This document shows positions 1 through 11,094 of a DNA stretch of 64,000 nucleotides, piece after piece. Within the stretch, counting starts at the first letter, position 1; every line of letters begins with the position of its first letter. Both the position numbers and the translations under genes were made by a program. Below the pieces are notes generated by a model. It did no database searches, was not told where the DNA came from, and saw only the letters and a program-made list of their open reading frames with translations. The stretch lies in contig CM069590.1 of assembly GCA_035771175.1 (NCBI GenBank), positions 32,192,821 to 32,256,820 of the forward strand, written 5' to 3'. Source of the DNA: Paratinospora sagittata. Lineage: Eukaryota; Streptophyta; Magnoliopsida; Ranunculales; Menispermaceae.

Positions 1-1263
1 TAATGCAAATTAGTGTTGTTACGTAATAATTGCAAGTGCACAATATTGTTAACAAGTAATAGAGTGAAGAGTAAAGTATTGTCCTACAGAGATTTGTTAC
101 TAAATTTCTTTATTAAATACTAAAATTGTTTCACCCTAATCTTATCTAAACACCGATAAAAAATCGTTGTAATCTAAACAATAAAATTAAATCTAAAACA
201 TATCAAAATTAATCAAAGTAATCAGAATAATGAAACCTAGAATTACAATCTTTCCTCATATTTCAATTGGATTTATCTAACTATTTTTCAATTAATTAAT
301 TAATTAAAGTTGTTAACCAAGAGTCTAATTTATCTACAAGCCTCTTTCGATGGTCAAGAAAAAATACTTTGATTAATTAAATCTTTGTATTTCTATGAAA
401 TTTAACTTAAAACAATATTCATTAAGATCATGCTCTTCAATGGTTACACATGTCACATGAGTATATTTCTATCTCACATGAACTCAATAGCTTTCACCCT
501 TATGATCATATGTTATTTTAATCAAGTTCTAAAATCTATACTCCCTTCGTCAAGATCATATAGATTCAACGAATCATCTAATTAGTGATCAAGTAATTAG
601 AAGTATTAAAAGCGGATTAAAGTAAACAACTCCAAATAATCAATTAAAATCTAAAATCCAATATCCATATGAGATCCAATTGTAACTCTTCCTCATTGAA
701 ATAAAAGAAAACATAAAAATATTGATGAACATGTTGAATAGAAACAAAAAGAAACTAGAAAACCAATTGGAAGATGTTGAAGATCGCTCCTTTGTTTCCA
801 ACTTCGCGTTTTTCGCCTCCTTCGATCCGATTTTTCTTCAACTCGTTCTCCTCTCTATTCCCTCTAGAAACCCTCCATAATGAATTCTATATAGCCACAA
901 GCCAATAGGAAGTCCCAAATAGAATAGGAAACACCCAAAATTATTAGAAAGTTTCTAATTTTAAATCACAACTTCGCTTTCATCTTCCAAATTGGATCTT
1001 CATGCACCATGCCTCCATCTTCCAAATCAACTTTAAACAAATCAAAACACCTACAAAACAAAGGAAACTTAATGAATAACATGCTTATACGATCAACTTA
1101 ATCAACTTATAAAATTAAAAACCGAAATAAAGTATAAAATACCAAAATATGACTAAACTAACAAATAGGTCAACACTAACAAAAACAAACCAAATAGATG
1201 AATAAATTAACCTAAAACTCATCAAAAACATACTCTAAAACACATCTAAATGTCAACTTATCA
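1..1263 (-). mobile_element. LTR of an Athila/Tat-like gypsy element, reversed
   Basis: Read on the minus strand, the right edge starts with TGATAAGTTGACATTTAG. The sequence that follows is clearly related to the plus-strand LTR at 25472-26988, including a shared block around the words for TTTAGATGTGTTTTAGAGTA. Near position 40 it carries the GTGCACTTGC word that these LTRs have close to their 3' end. The distal end lies at or beyond position 1, so neither completeness nor a TSD can be judged. No coding sequence is seen. Confidence 0.7.
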
Positions 1264-1893
1264 AGTGCTCTACTAATCAAGGTGCATAAATATAAAGTGC
1301 GGAAAGTAAAATACAAATGCACAAAAAAACTTTACATGGTTCGAAAAATATTTTCCTTCATTCATGCCTAAAGAAACCATATTTAGGATTTCACTATACT
1401 CGGTTCACTTTAAGGGCTAGTGTGAACCAAACCGTTATAATATATGTTTGAAAGTTCAAGACAAAACTATCTTTTTAACGAGCTAAGGACGAACCACGTG
1501 TTCTTTTTTCAAGGGCAAAGAAAAAGGCATAAATTATTTTTGCAGGATAAAAAAAAACCACTCGACCTTTTTCAAGATAAAATATGAAACTAGACCTTTT
1601 GATTCCAACTTTGGAATCGAAAGTGATATTCACTCACTTGATTTTATTTGTTTCAACTAAAAACAATCCAAAGAGGCTCAAAACCAAAAAAGAATATAAT
1701 ATTTGTTCTATATAAATAGAAAAATTACAATGAAGCTTAATAATACAAATTCGCCAATACAAAATATAAAAACTTTAAGCTCAATGGTAGGGAGACCTTA
1801 CAACAATATTACCTTCCTTGTATCAAGATTACTCGTAGAAATGATTTTGGAAATGCTTTGAAGAAGCTCAAAATGCTAGCTTGAAATCCATAC
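1264..1893. other. AT-rich stretch, unassigned, possibly copia LTR debris
   Basis: There is no ORF or recognisable end. The order of words (a run near a 'tggttcg' block, then a 'caagattactcg' block) loosely recalls the minus-oriented copia LTR at 23956-25290, but the similarity is too weak to assign. Confidence 0.25.
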
Positions 1894-3211
1894 TGTCACG
1901 ACGCCCCTGACGTAGGCTGACGTCATGACCGGCACAGTGTACTATACACTGTACATACCCATATACAATATATAATACACTGTCAGCCTTCACGTAGTCT
2001 CACAATCCTTCCCAACATTTACAGAAATTTTTTTCCTAATATACCACAAATCAAATCCAATATAGATCTCTATAATCATTCCATTCATTCACACATCACA
2101 TTTTCATTTCATCGTCCAATATATTAAGCTATATATATGCCCACACATCCCATCTAGATGATATTACATATATATATAATGTGTGATAAGTATACATATC
2201 AAACTAACAATACAAGCTATTTCCTCCAAGCGTACATACACATACCAGACGAAGGCTCACGTGATTATCACTCACGGAGTTCCCTTTTCCCTTCGACTTA
2301 ATACCTGAAATATTGGAGGAAATGGAGTGAGCAAACAACAACTTAATGAATATAGTTCTTGAGATGACAATTATATACATTTAGAGAAATATGACATTTA
2401 AAATCATTTCAAACACTTATTCAACACATGCAACATTCAACGAATATAGTATACATGTCAATAACATAAATTGCACGAGTTTTTAACAACACAATGCACA
2501 ATCTCCCTCCTCCGCAAGGCAAGAGAGCGAGTCTAACCCTTGTATGGCCGTTACAAGGTAGCCACAGCCTCTCATTATCCAATTCACAGTCATTTCAAGG
2601 ATCGCAACCCTTGTTAGGACAGACCTACTGACAATGAGGACTCGCAAAACCTCATCCGGGTCTAATTCCTAACGAAATAACATCATTACAAACTCCAATT
2701 TCTAAAATCAGTTTGCATGATCCATAAAACTCAATGCATTATATATAACTATCACATGCATACAATCAAACATTTTATATGCGTACAATGCCATACAAGA
2801 ACCAAATCAAGAAAACTATACTCACAGTACAACACGTTCAACTTAAACCCAATCATCGCCGCTTTCGAGTCCAGTTCCAAGTTAAATCCATCTAATTTAA
2901 CCTGTCACAATCACTCCATAATTCAATTTCATGTATTCATATCTATTTACATCTTTAATTTCTCAACTCACTTCAAATCACGAATAATAAATCCATTTAG
3001 GACTCATAAGCAGTTGAAGAAACTACTATATCGTTTCTGTGGTCAATCTAGATATTTCCACAAGAAAGAACAGTGAAAATAGATTTCCAAATCCTATTTT
3101 CACGACACCATATACTTAGTTACTAAAACTATCAAATCATATCCAAAAATCACAATCTTAGCATCGAAACGTCCAGAATTCAGTTCTCTACGATTCTATG
3201 ATTTTAAATCA

Positions 3212-3352
3212 TTGTTCACATCACTGTTCATAGTACTATTCACATCACTGTTTGTAGTACTATTCACATTTACATCACTGTTCATAGTACTATTTACATA
3301 ACTATTCACTATTTACATCACTGTTCATAGTATTATTCGTCACTATTCATTC
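3212..3352. repeat. Minisatellite of TGTTCATAGTACTATTCAC-like units
   Basis: The word 'catcactgttcatagtactattcac' and variants recur about five times, with unit lengths near 24 to 36 bases, inside the LTR at 1894-4011. The related copy at 34470-34515 holds only a short version, so the array has expanded here. Confidence 0.8.
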
Positions 3353-3755
3353 GAAACATGTAAATTGTATTAAAATTGTCAAACGATCTCCAAAACTCAT
3401 GAAATGGAATCTAACCACATATTCGGGGTCCCTACCGTCTAAGGAGTGTTTTTCTACCTGTCTAGCGGTTTTTTTATTCACGTTGGGTCAAAAACCCAAT
3501 TTGTCAAAACACCGCAAAACGGCTCCCACAGCTAAAATTACTCTGCTAGACTCATTACATCTAGCTTAGATAGTACTTTCACGAAGAAAGAGAGTGAAAA
3601 TCACTTACCGCGAGACCCGATTGGACGCGAATCTCGCGTTCTTTCCTTTTTCCTTTATTCCATTCTCTCCGTCCGTCCCTCTTTCTTCCTTCTGCACCTT
3701 CCTTCATTTTTTTCGTTTTATTTTTTATTTTTTATTACATACGAGTATTGTTCAT

Positions 3756-3778
3756 GGTACTGTTCCGTGAACAGTACC
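3756..3778. repeat. Perfect 10-bp inverted repeat
   Basis: Arms GGTACTGTTC and GAACAGTACC are separated by three bases. The arm repeats the core of the nearby minisatellite unit (GTACTGTTC). Confidence 0.8.
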
Positions 3779-4011
3779 TGCAAATAAACAGTACATTGTT
3801 ATTTTATTTTTTCTTCCTTTATTCCTCTTTTTCTTCTTCTATACACTCAATTCACATATTTAATTAACCAACCCCATAAATTAATCAATTTACATCAACT
3901 CCAATGTTTAACTTGTAAGCACCCATAGAGGATGATCCCATAGGTATCATCTTCTTTACTAATCATACACACGTATATTTGGCTCCTACGTATAATACAC
4001 GTGTAATACAT

Positions 4012-4267
4012 AAGGCCTTTTTGTCAGACCCCAGTACACAACACACCGCAGTGTCTAGTACCCCGGAATGTGATCGGTACCTCATACTGAGCGTACCCCA
4101 GCCGTTACGATCCATAATATTGTTATACCTCAATACACAGCCCGCACACAACGTCTAGTATCCCCGAGGTTTTTTGTCCACAAAGGGGGCCTCCCCCCAA
4201 GTCGAACTTGCAACCTCCCCTTAAGGAGTTAGAATCCGCATTTGGAGTTAGAATCCGCACTTGGAGT
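4012..4267. other. Unassigned GC-richer filler between two truncated LTRs
   Basis: No reading frame is convincing. It has two similar words, GTCTAGTACCCCGG near 4054 and GTCTAGTATCCCCGAGG near 4151, and a 20-base tandem duplication of GGAGTTAGAATCCGCA.TT at about 4226-4266. Both flanking LTRs are broken at its edges, so it may be filler from a double-strand-break repair or a fragment of an unrecognised element. Confidence 0.4.
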
Positions 4268-5791
4268 AGTCAACTTACGAGCATGACTAGAAGTCGTACA
4301 CATTAACCAACAAAAGGGCTTGGCTAAAAGGTCGCACTGTAACCAACTTACGGGCATGGTTACGAGCCGTACAAAACTATGGTATAGTCCCGGTTGACTA
4401 ATAAGTCAACAATACATCAAGATTACAAATGATAGAGAGAGATGTTCTAAAACACTCTCAACATTATTAAGCGTACAATCTTGAATGAATAATCACTACT
4501 ATTCCAACCACAATATTTTAAATGATGCGAAGTGTTGAAATAGATGATTTCAAATGCATGTATTCAAATATTGATTCTAACAATGATATGTATAAAACAT
4601 AAGAATCAATATGCAAGAATGATCAAGACTTGTTGATTCTAAATATATAAATGGTTAAGATCAAGAATCAAACTACTCAAGTAATGATCAATGAAATCGA
4701 TTCAAAATAATATAAGTTTAGCACATAAATCGATACCACATGATATATATGAAACCACTATATGAAGATCAAATATGGTTTCACAAGTAGTACTCAAATC
4801 AAAATGGTTTTCTACATATCAAATCAAGCACAAAATCGATTTACTCAAACAAAATCACAAGAATCTTAATGGAGAAATTTTATCCAGCTTAGGTAAGGAT
4901 GAAGCATAGAAATTCTTCAAGTGTGATTATGGTTGAGAGATTATTCGTTCAATGATGATCAAGAATCAACAAGATGTGAAAAACTCACTCAAAAATGTCT
5001 TGATCGATTGCTCAAGAGAAACACATAGGTTTCTCAAAAAGTTTGAAGGATTAGGCAAACTATACGGAAGTATGAATCAAAGATACAAATGTAAGTGAAC
5101 TTTTGCTTTGAAAGATGTTCAAAATCACTCAAGATCTTGTTTTGGACTTGTAGAAGAGATAGTATGAAAAATGGCACAAGTTCTAAAATTTTGCAAAAGT
5201 TGTTCTTCAAATGAGCAAGTGTGGTATTTATAGAAAAATACCAGACCGAGGTACAAAAACGCATTCCTTAATGAAGGAGCGCACTACTGCTTTGAAATCT
5301 GAAACTGTTCAGATTTTCCTCCAATCAAGGAGCACATTCGTTAATATGTCCATTAGGCATAGGAGTGAGGTTCTTCATTAAGAACCATTGATTCTATAAA
5401 ATTTCCTATTTTGCCTTTAGCTACAGGAGCGCGTTCTTTTGTCCCCGATCAGAAAAATCTGGGTCTTGGGAAAAACCACAAGAGCGTGTTCCTCTCTTAA
5501 AGAGTGTGATCATTAAACTCTGATAAAAAAAAATTGAGTCTCGAAAAAATGCACAGGAACGCATTCTATCACATTGAAGTGATAAAAACCTAATTTTTTT
5601 TTATCAAAAAGAGTTTAAGACATCGTCAAACATATAAACTAACTTTGAAAACATTTTTGACAAGATTGAAACACAATTGACAAAGATAAACATGTGTAAA
5701 ATGATCGATTAAAACAGATGATCAAAGCATTTGATACGAAACACGTAAAATGATAAAATCATGCAAAGTTGGTAATAGGAGTATATGATAA
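4268..5791 (-). mobile_element. Copia LTR (copy A), minus, distal half
   Basis: On the minus strand it aligns with the solo LTR at 20272-22434. Shared landmarks are the clustered 'cgtaagttggtta' words (4268-4400), the reversed TATA hairpin at 5224-5243, and the GGAGCGCGTTC-like palindromes at 5255-5580. The last 230 or so bases of the LTR are missing at the left. Its other half resumes at 18155, after the gypsy insertion. A solo or broken LTR is likely, since no internal region is seen. Confidence 0.8.
5787..5791. repeat. TSD GATAA, left copy
   Basis: GATAA immediately left of the TGTCACACC end at 5792. The matching GATAA is at 18150-18154. Confidence 0.92.
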
Positions 5792-7244
5792 TGTCACACC
5801 CAGCCCGGACGCGCCTAAACTGGCGATACACTCTCGGACCGGGCGGCGCGCATTTGGAATAATAACAATGGTAACAACAGAGTGCACAGCGAAAAATATA
5901 ATACATACAACAAATCTGATTCCATTTAATTCAGAATATAATTTGTACATGAAATGGTCAAGGGAACATGCTCCCAAAAATCCCCAATGAATAATACAAA
6001 GGGTACAAAATGTGGGCCCCATAAACCAGCACCCAGTCCACCCTAATTTCCTGTGAAAAATTTGATAATAATGGAGTGAGCTTAACGCGCTCAGTGGGTT
6101 AATAGTTCGTGAGTATAACAATTAATAAAGCATACTTCAATATCAAATATCTTAAATACACATGTGAGCATCATAATCAATCAATATGTATGTATGCATG
6201 ACACCATTTTGTATTGGTTTGATGAACGTACATCGCCTGAGTTCACGTACAAATGTTCGTCTAGACGTTCTCTCCTAGCGTAGCCAGGTTCTATTGTACG
6301 TCCCTCCTCAAGATCGATGCTCTGGATTCACGTACTGATGTCCCTCCCCGGGTGTAGTCGGGTTCTCATTTACGTCCCTCTCCAGAGAAATATAATGAAT
6401 AGCGAGCAATGCTCCTAACTATTCTATAAGTCATAACCATATACGTCCCTAGGTGGCGATATGTATGATGCAAGTGCATGAACTGGTCCAGTCTACTGGT
6501 CTGGTCTTTTCTTGACATTTAGGCTGACTTTGACAACGTCTGGTGATCCTTATCAGAGTTGGTATCACGACGTGCAAGGTTAGGACATTCAGTATTACTT
6601 GTGTAAGCTGATAGCTTTCAATAAGACCAACTAGATCAGTCCCCAATTGAGAAGTGAGACACAAGGTCTGCTTAAATACCAATCACCTAGAGCAGCCCAC
6701 TGCCTCCCGTTCACTATTTAAAGTTACTGAGGACAAAACCGAATCTAGTTGAGTCAGATTGACCACAAATCTGGCATTATAACAGTATAATGCGTGAATT
6801 TCAAGTGTACAGGTATAAATGCGACAATATAAACATTATATGACATAATGCAGTGTAAATGAACAGTAGATATAATAATAACTGAATGTAAACTTTAATA
6901 AAATTTATAAAACACGCAAACCTATGTTTTTGTTGCCCCCCTTCAGATAAGAACTTCTTCTTTCAGATTTGGCACTTTCCTCCGGATAGAACTTCGTCGC
7001 ACCGCACCGAGAGTCTCAAAAGACTAAAACTCAAAATGAGTGAGAAAGAGAAGGAAAATCACAAGGAGAGTGATTTTGGTGTGAGAAATGAGAAATGAGG
7101 AGGGTTCCTTATATAGAGATTTTTGGTGCCTGAACGTTTGGGCGTTGCGCTTGAACGTTTGGGCGTTGCGCCTGAACGTTCGGGCGTTGCCCCTTAAAAT
7201 ATATATATATATATATTTTTTTTGTGCAATCCTAGGGTATTACA
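5792..7244 (-). mobile_element. 3' LTR of the 12.4-kb gypsy element
   Basis: Read on the minus strand it starts TGTAATACCCTAGGATTGCAC and ends GCTGGGTGTGACA. It is 1453 bases long and pairs with 16685-18149, from which it differs by scattered substitutions and repeat copy number. Open frames inside it recur in the other LTR only because the LTRs are copies; they look non-coding. An (AT)n run lies at about 7198-7217. Confidence 0.92.
7130..7193. repeat. Three tandem GAACGTTTGGGCGTTGC units in the LTR
   Basis: Three units of about 21 bases, each with core GAACGTTYGGGCGTTGC, near the U3 start of the LTR on the minus strand. The partner LTR has four units at 18018-18105. Confidence 0.85.
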
Positions 7245-7261
7245 CTCTACCCCCCTTAAAG
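7245..7261 (-). promoter_or_regulatory. Polypurine tract
   Basis: Minus strand TTTAAGGGGGGTAGAG directly precedes the TGTAATACCC start of the 3' LTR, where plus-strand DNA synthesis would be primed. Confidence 0.85.
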
Positions 7262-7278
7262 GGATTTCACGCTCGAAA

Positions 7279-7776
7279 TCAATTCAAGTAGTTATGATGG
7301 TTATCTACTTGAGATTCACTGCCGGGGTCATCTTTTGCGAGTTCAGGGTAGTGCTTGTATGGTCCCGGAATAGCATTGTGGCCAGTGGAATCCTCATCAT
7401 CATAAAACCATGTAGAACAAATGGAATCGGACTCATCCTCTAAAGATTCAAACCTTTGCATAACAGATGGTGGTGGAGGGCGCTGGGTACATCGTTTGAG
7501 GGGAGGTAGGTTGAGTGGTGGAATACTTTTTCGTGCTGTTGCTCGAATCCGGCTGCCTGGAAATTTTGGTAGAAGGTCTTGCGAAGATGAGGTCACGGGA
7601 TTGTTACGAAAAGCCCATGCACGCTCTGGCGATAAGGATCGCTGTCTGTGTAGTGATGGAGTTGGTGATGCAAAGTAGTTGTGACTTGACTCTGCTTCTT
7701 GAGAAGTAGCTACAGGTTGCCAAGGAGGCCACTGCGTGTGTGCATCACTATATCCATTGATATTATTTTCAGACAT
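7279..7776 (-). CDS. Extra ORF of unknown function after pol
   Basis: This is an intact 165-codon frame between the end of pol (7873) and the polypurine tract. I do not recognise the protein. The first half is rich in Ser, Pro, Arg and Gln (an SPTPSLHRQRSLSPERAW segment, then basic Lys/Arg and a PPPPS run). The second half is acidic (SLEDESDS, YDDEDS) and the tail has many His, Asn and Asp. No membrane segment, signal peptide or zinc motif is visible, and the composition suggests disorder. The ATG follows ACTACGCAG, a possible 3' splice site, so it could be read from a spliced RNA. Extra ORFs at this position are known in other plant gypsy lineages, with mostly unknown roles. It is intact while pol is interrupted, though a short frame can stay open by chance. 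Confidence 0.5.
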   Translation of the reverse strand: MSENNINGYSDAHTQWPPWQPVATSQEAESSHNYFASPTPSLHRQRSLSPERAWAFRNNPVTSSSQDLLPKFPGSRIRATARKSIPPLNLPPLKRCTQRPPPPSVMQRFESLEDESDSICSTWFYDDEDSTGHNAIPGPYKHYPELAKDDPGSESQVDNHHNYLN

Positions 7777-7872
7777 CTGCGTAGTTATTCAAGTGAAAAA
7801 TGTATTAAGATAAGTGTAAACAATGTTTCATCATTTTATTGATAAGTGAAAATAGTACAATGTATCACATCA

Positions 7873-9201
7873 TCAGTTGGTACTAGAAAACAATTCAGGA
7901 TATTTCTGTTTAATTGTTTCTTCATCTACGCCGTGGTGATCCCAGAGCACTTTCACAAGTGGTATGCTACGTCGCCTTAATTCTTGAGTTTTTCTATCCA
8001 AAATCTGTATCGCTCTCTCCTGATATTTATTTCCTTCCTCAACCCGAACCTCGACTAAAGGGATGATATGCGAAGGATCAGGACGATACTTGCGAAACAT
8101 AGATACGTGAAAACCGTCACGAACTTTAGGCATGGATGATGGAAGGGACAGACGATAAGCAAGTTTGCCAATACGTTCAATGATCTGAAATGGACCGATA
8201 TACCGCGGGGAGAGCTTTCCTTTTATCCCAAAGCGTTTGACACCTCTTGTGGGCTGGACTTTTAGAAAAATAAAGTCCCCCTTATCAAATTCTAGATGTT
8301 GTTTCCGCTTGTCAGCATAGCTCTTCTGTCTACTTTGTGCAACACGAAGTCGTCCCTTTACTAGTGTGATCTTCTCATAAGTCTCTTGAACTAGTTCAGG
8401 GCCTAACTGCGGTCTATCTGCCATATCTAACCAGCATACCGGAGATTTGCAAGGTCGACCATAGAGAGCCTCGTATGGTGCCATGCCGATATTAGTTTGG
8501 TAGCTGTTGTTGTATGCAAACTCAGCTAAATGTAAATACTTTTCCCATCCGTCATTATAGTCCAAAATGCAGCATCGTAACATGTCTTCTAAGATTTGGA
8601 TAAGTCACTCTGACTGCCCATCAGTTAGAGGGTGGAAGGTTGTGCTCATAGTGATCTTAGAACCCAGTCTACGCTGAAAGCTTTTCCAAAAGTTTGATGT
8701 GAATCGAGGGTCTCGATCAGAGACGATCGTGAGTGGTATGCCATGAAGGCGTACGATCTCTCTTTCATATAGTTCTGCAAGTTTGGCGGGATTATCCGTG
8801 AACTTTATTGGCAAGAAGTGTGCAGACTTTGTAAGTCTGTCAATGATAACCCAGATAACATCTTGCCCTTTATTATTTCGAGGTAAGGTCGTAACAAAAT
8901 CCATTGCGATGTTCTCCCACTTCCATTCTCCAATAAGTAACGGCTGGAGAAGTCCATAGGGAAGTCTTCGTTCTGCCTTAACTTTCTGGCAAACGAGACA
9001 TCGAGCAACGAAGTCTGTAATTGCCTTCTTCATTCCAGAAAACCAGAATTGGCGCTTGACATCCTTGTACATCTTGTCACCCCCAGGATGCATAGCGTAC
9101 CTCGAATAGTGCATCTCAGTAAGCACTTCTTTTCGAACCTCAGGATCGTTCTGTAGACAGAGACGTTTTTTATAGAAAATGGTCCTGTCTTCAGCGACCG
9201 A
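7873..9201 (-). pseudogene. Integrase with C-terminal chromodomain-like region (pol, part 2)
   Basis: It inserts element cDNA into the genome. Minus-strand domain order: a zinc-binding H..H..C..C segment (YAMHPGGDKMY ... CLVCQ), then the catalytic core with the three acidic residues visible (AMDFV, IVSDRDPRF, DGQSE), then a GPFQIIERIG module and a chromodomain-like tail (IQILDRKTQELRRRSIPLVK, VLWDHHG). The frame is the same as the RT part. One TGA at about 8605 interrupts it right after the catalytic Glu, and a TAG at 9202 separates it from RNase H. The C-terminal tail fits the Tekay/Del type, in which it is thought to guide insertion to particular chromatin (family knowledge). The protein ends at 7873 with YPELFSSTN. 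Confidence 0.88.
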
Positions 9202-10625
9202 CTAGTGAGGAAGGTCCTGTCCGCTGAGTAGAAGTTCTCGTTTCTCCATTAACATAGGGTCATTGGCTTGAGCTGCTGAAATCTTTCGAACGAGCTCAGA
9301 GTTGGCTGATAATTGAGAGAGTCGTGGTCTTGGTCCCTCTTCGTTCAGCTGTAGGTTAAAGTTCTCCATCTCTGTAGCCAACTTCCCCATTTCGTAGTGA
9401 AGAGTGTAAGCAACATAAGATTTTCTACTCAGGCCATCAGCCACAACATTGGCCTTTCTGGGATGGTATTGGAGTTGAAAGTCATAATCTTTCAAAAATT
9501 CTAACCATCGTCTTTGGCGGAGGTTTAGGTCTCTCTGAGTGTATATGTACTTAAGACTCTTGTGATCTGAGAAGACCTCAAACCGTTCACTGTATAGGTA
9601 ATGACACCATAATTTTAGTGCAAACACAACAGCTGCAAGTTCCAAGTCATGTGTTGGGTAATTACCCTCATGAATCTTCAGTTGCCTTGAGGCATATGCA
9701 ACAACTTGGCCTTCTTGCATTAGTACGGCACCTAAGCCTTGAAGAGAGGCGTCGGTGTATAGTGACAATCTAATTACATTTCTTGGAGTGATAAGTACAG
9801 GTGCCGTCGTGAGGCGTTTCTTCAATTCCTGAAATGATGCTTCACAGGCGGGATTCCAGATGAATTGCACATCTTTTCGAGTGAGCTTGGTCATAGGTTC
9901 AGCAATCTTTGAGAACTCCTTGATGAAGCGTCTGTAATAGCCAGCCAAACCAAGAAAACTCCTAATCTGAGTAACAGTGGTAGGTTGCTTCCAATTTAAA
10001 ACTGCTTCAACCTTAGAAGGATCTACCTCAATGCCATTGCCTGAAACCACATGGCCTAGGAATTGAACTCTCTTCGCCCAAAATTCGCACTTATTCAACT
10101 TTGTATACAGTTGGTGGCTTCTCAAGGTCTGGAGGACTATCTTCAAATGTATCTTATGGTCTTCCTCGGTTGAGGAATATATCAAGATGTCGTTCACAAA
10201 AACCACCACAAATCGGTCTAAGTATAACCTGAATATGTGATTCATCAAATCCATGAATGCAGCAAGTGCATTTGTTAGACCGAACGGCATGACCAAGAAC
10301 TCGTAGTGACCGTACCGAGTTCTGAATGCCGTCTTGGTAATGTCCGACTCTCAGATCCAGAGTTGGTGATAACCGGACCGTAAATCAATCTTGGAGAAGT
10401 ATTTGGCATCTCTAAGTTGGTCGAACAAGTCATCGATCCTGGGCAACAGATATTTGTTCTTGATGGTGACGTTATTCAACTTGCGATAATCGATGCAAAG
10501 TCGTAACGAACCATCCTTTTTGCGAACAAACAGAACTGGAGCACCCCAGGGTGATGAACTCTTTTTGGTGAAGCCATTACTCTCTAATTTCTTCAGTTGT
10601 TTGTCTAATTCGACCAGCTCGACAT
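9202..10625 (-). pseudogene. Reverse transcriptase - RNase H (pol, part 1)
   Basis: RT copies element RNA and RNase H removes the template. Visible RT blocks on the minus strand include [49 protein letters not shown] and the catalytic strand [11 protein letters not shown]. RNase H follows ([49 protein letters not shown]). The usual Asp-Asp of the active site reads Asn-Asp, which should kill polymerase activity. A TGA lies at about 10351, after HQLWI. The upstream end runs directly into the gag stop codon at 10626-10628, so the protease that should precede RT is deleted. Confidence 0.9.
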
Positions 10626-11094
10626 TTAGACTGGGAGGGGTTGTTGAGCGATAGCAAATGCTCTGCCCTGGTTCCGTTGACCCTGGTTCTGCTGGTTTTG
10701 TCTGGGTTGGGCATTAGCAGCAGGTGGTGCTTGTTGGACTGGAACAACGGGAATAGGTTGCTGAAGGTGCGGACAAGTATATTTTACGTGGCCCTGCTGG
10801 CTGCAGTTGAAACAAGTTGGCCTGTACTACTGATTGTTTTGCTGGCCATGCTGAGTGTTCTGATGGCCTTGCTGATTGTGGTGTCGACCACCACCTCTGC
10901 CATTGTCGTTTCTACGACAACCCCTTCCATAACGACCTCCACGACCATGATTTCGGAAACTCTGATGGTTAGGGTTAGAAGGTTCAGCCGCATGTGTTGT
11001 GGCCTCATTCTTCGAAACAGGGGCTGGGAGGGCTGGGTTTTGATTGTACTAGGGCTTCTTCTTGTTGCCCTGTTGCGAGCCTTGTTGGGTGTGA
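10626..11094 (-). pseudogene. gag C-terminus with one zinc knuckle
   Basis: The gag capsid protein binds genomic RNA through its zinc knuckle. On the minus strand a Gly/Arg/Gln/Asn-rich stretch (HGRGGRYGRG, NGRGGGRHH) leads to CFNCSQQGHVKYTC, a CX2CX4HX4C knuckle at 10814-10773. A Gln/Pro-rich tail follows and ends at a TAA (10626-10628). Two TAG codons interrupt the frame before the knuckle. The gag N-terminal capsid region is absent: the sequence is cut at 11094 by a foreign LTR, and what lies beyond that LTR does not look like gag. The frame differs from pol, as expected after an internal deletion. Confidence 0.85.

Larger units (their letters stand above)
1894..4011 (-). mobile_element. 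Gypsy LTR fragment, same family as 29080-30831 and 32729-35489
   Basis: It starts with TGTCACGACGCCCCTGACG and aligns by eye with the two other copies through landmarks such as 'ggaaatggagtgagca', 'ctaacccttgtatggccgtt' and 'gcacccata.aggatgatccca'. Similarity stops near 4011, about 0.1 kb short of the LTR start seen in the copy ending at 35489. No initiator-Met primer site lies beside the 1894 end, so this is a solo or 3' LTR, truncated. A pyrimidine-rich block lies at about 3640-3720. Confidence 0.75.

Noticed and set aside
2717..3076. 119-codon open frame
   Set aside because: Lies inside a gypsy LTR, low-complexity composition, broken in the sister LTR copies at 30100-30480 and 33760-34110.
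4268..4420. Satellite or tRNA-like repeat from the 'cgtaagttggtta' words
   Set aside because: The same words sit in the R/U5 part of the copia LTR at 22000-22205, so they are LTR-internal.
5709..6121. Overlapping open frames on both strands, one of about 120 codons recurring at 16637-17011
   Set aside because: They recur only because both lie in the two LTRs of the same element; the frames differ at several residues and there is no start context or domain.
6449..6682. Frame of 77 codons, also seen at 17379-17657
   Set aside because: Same reason: a copy within an LTR pair, no coding signature.
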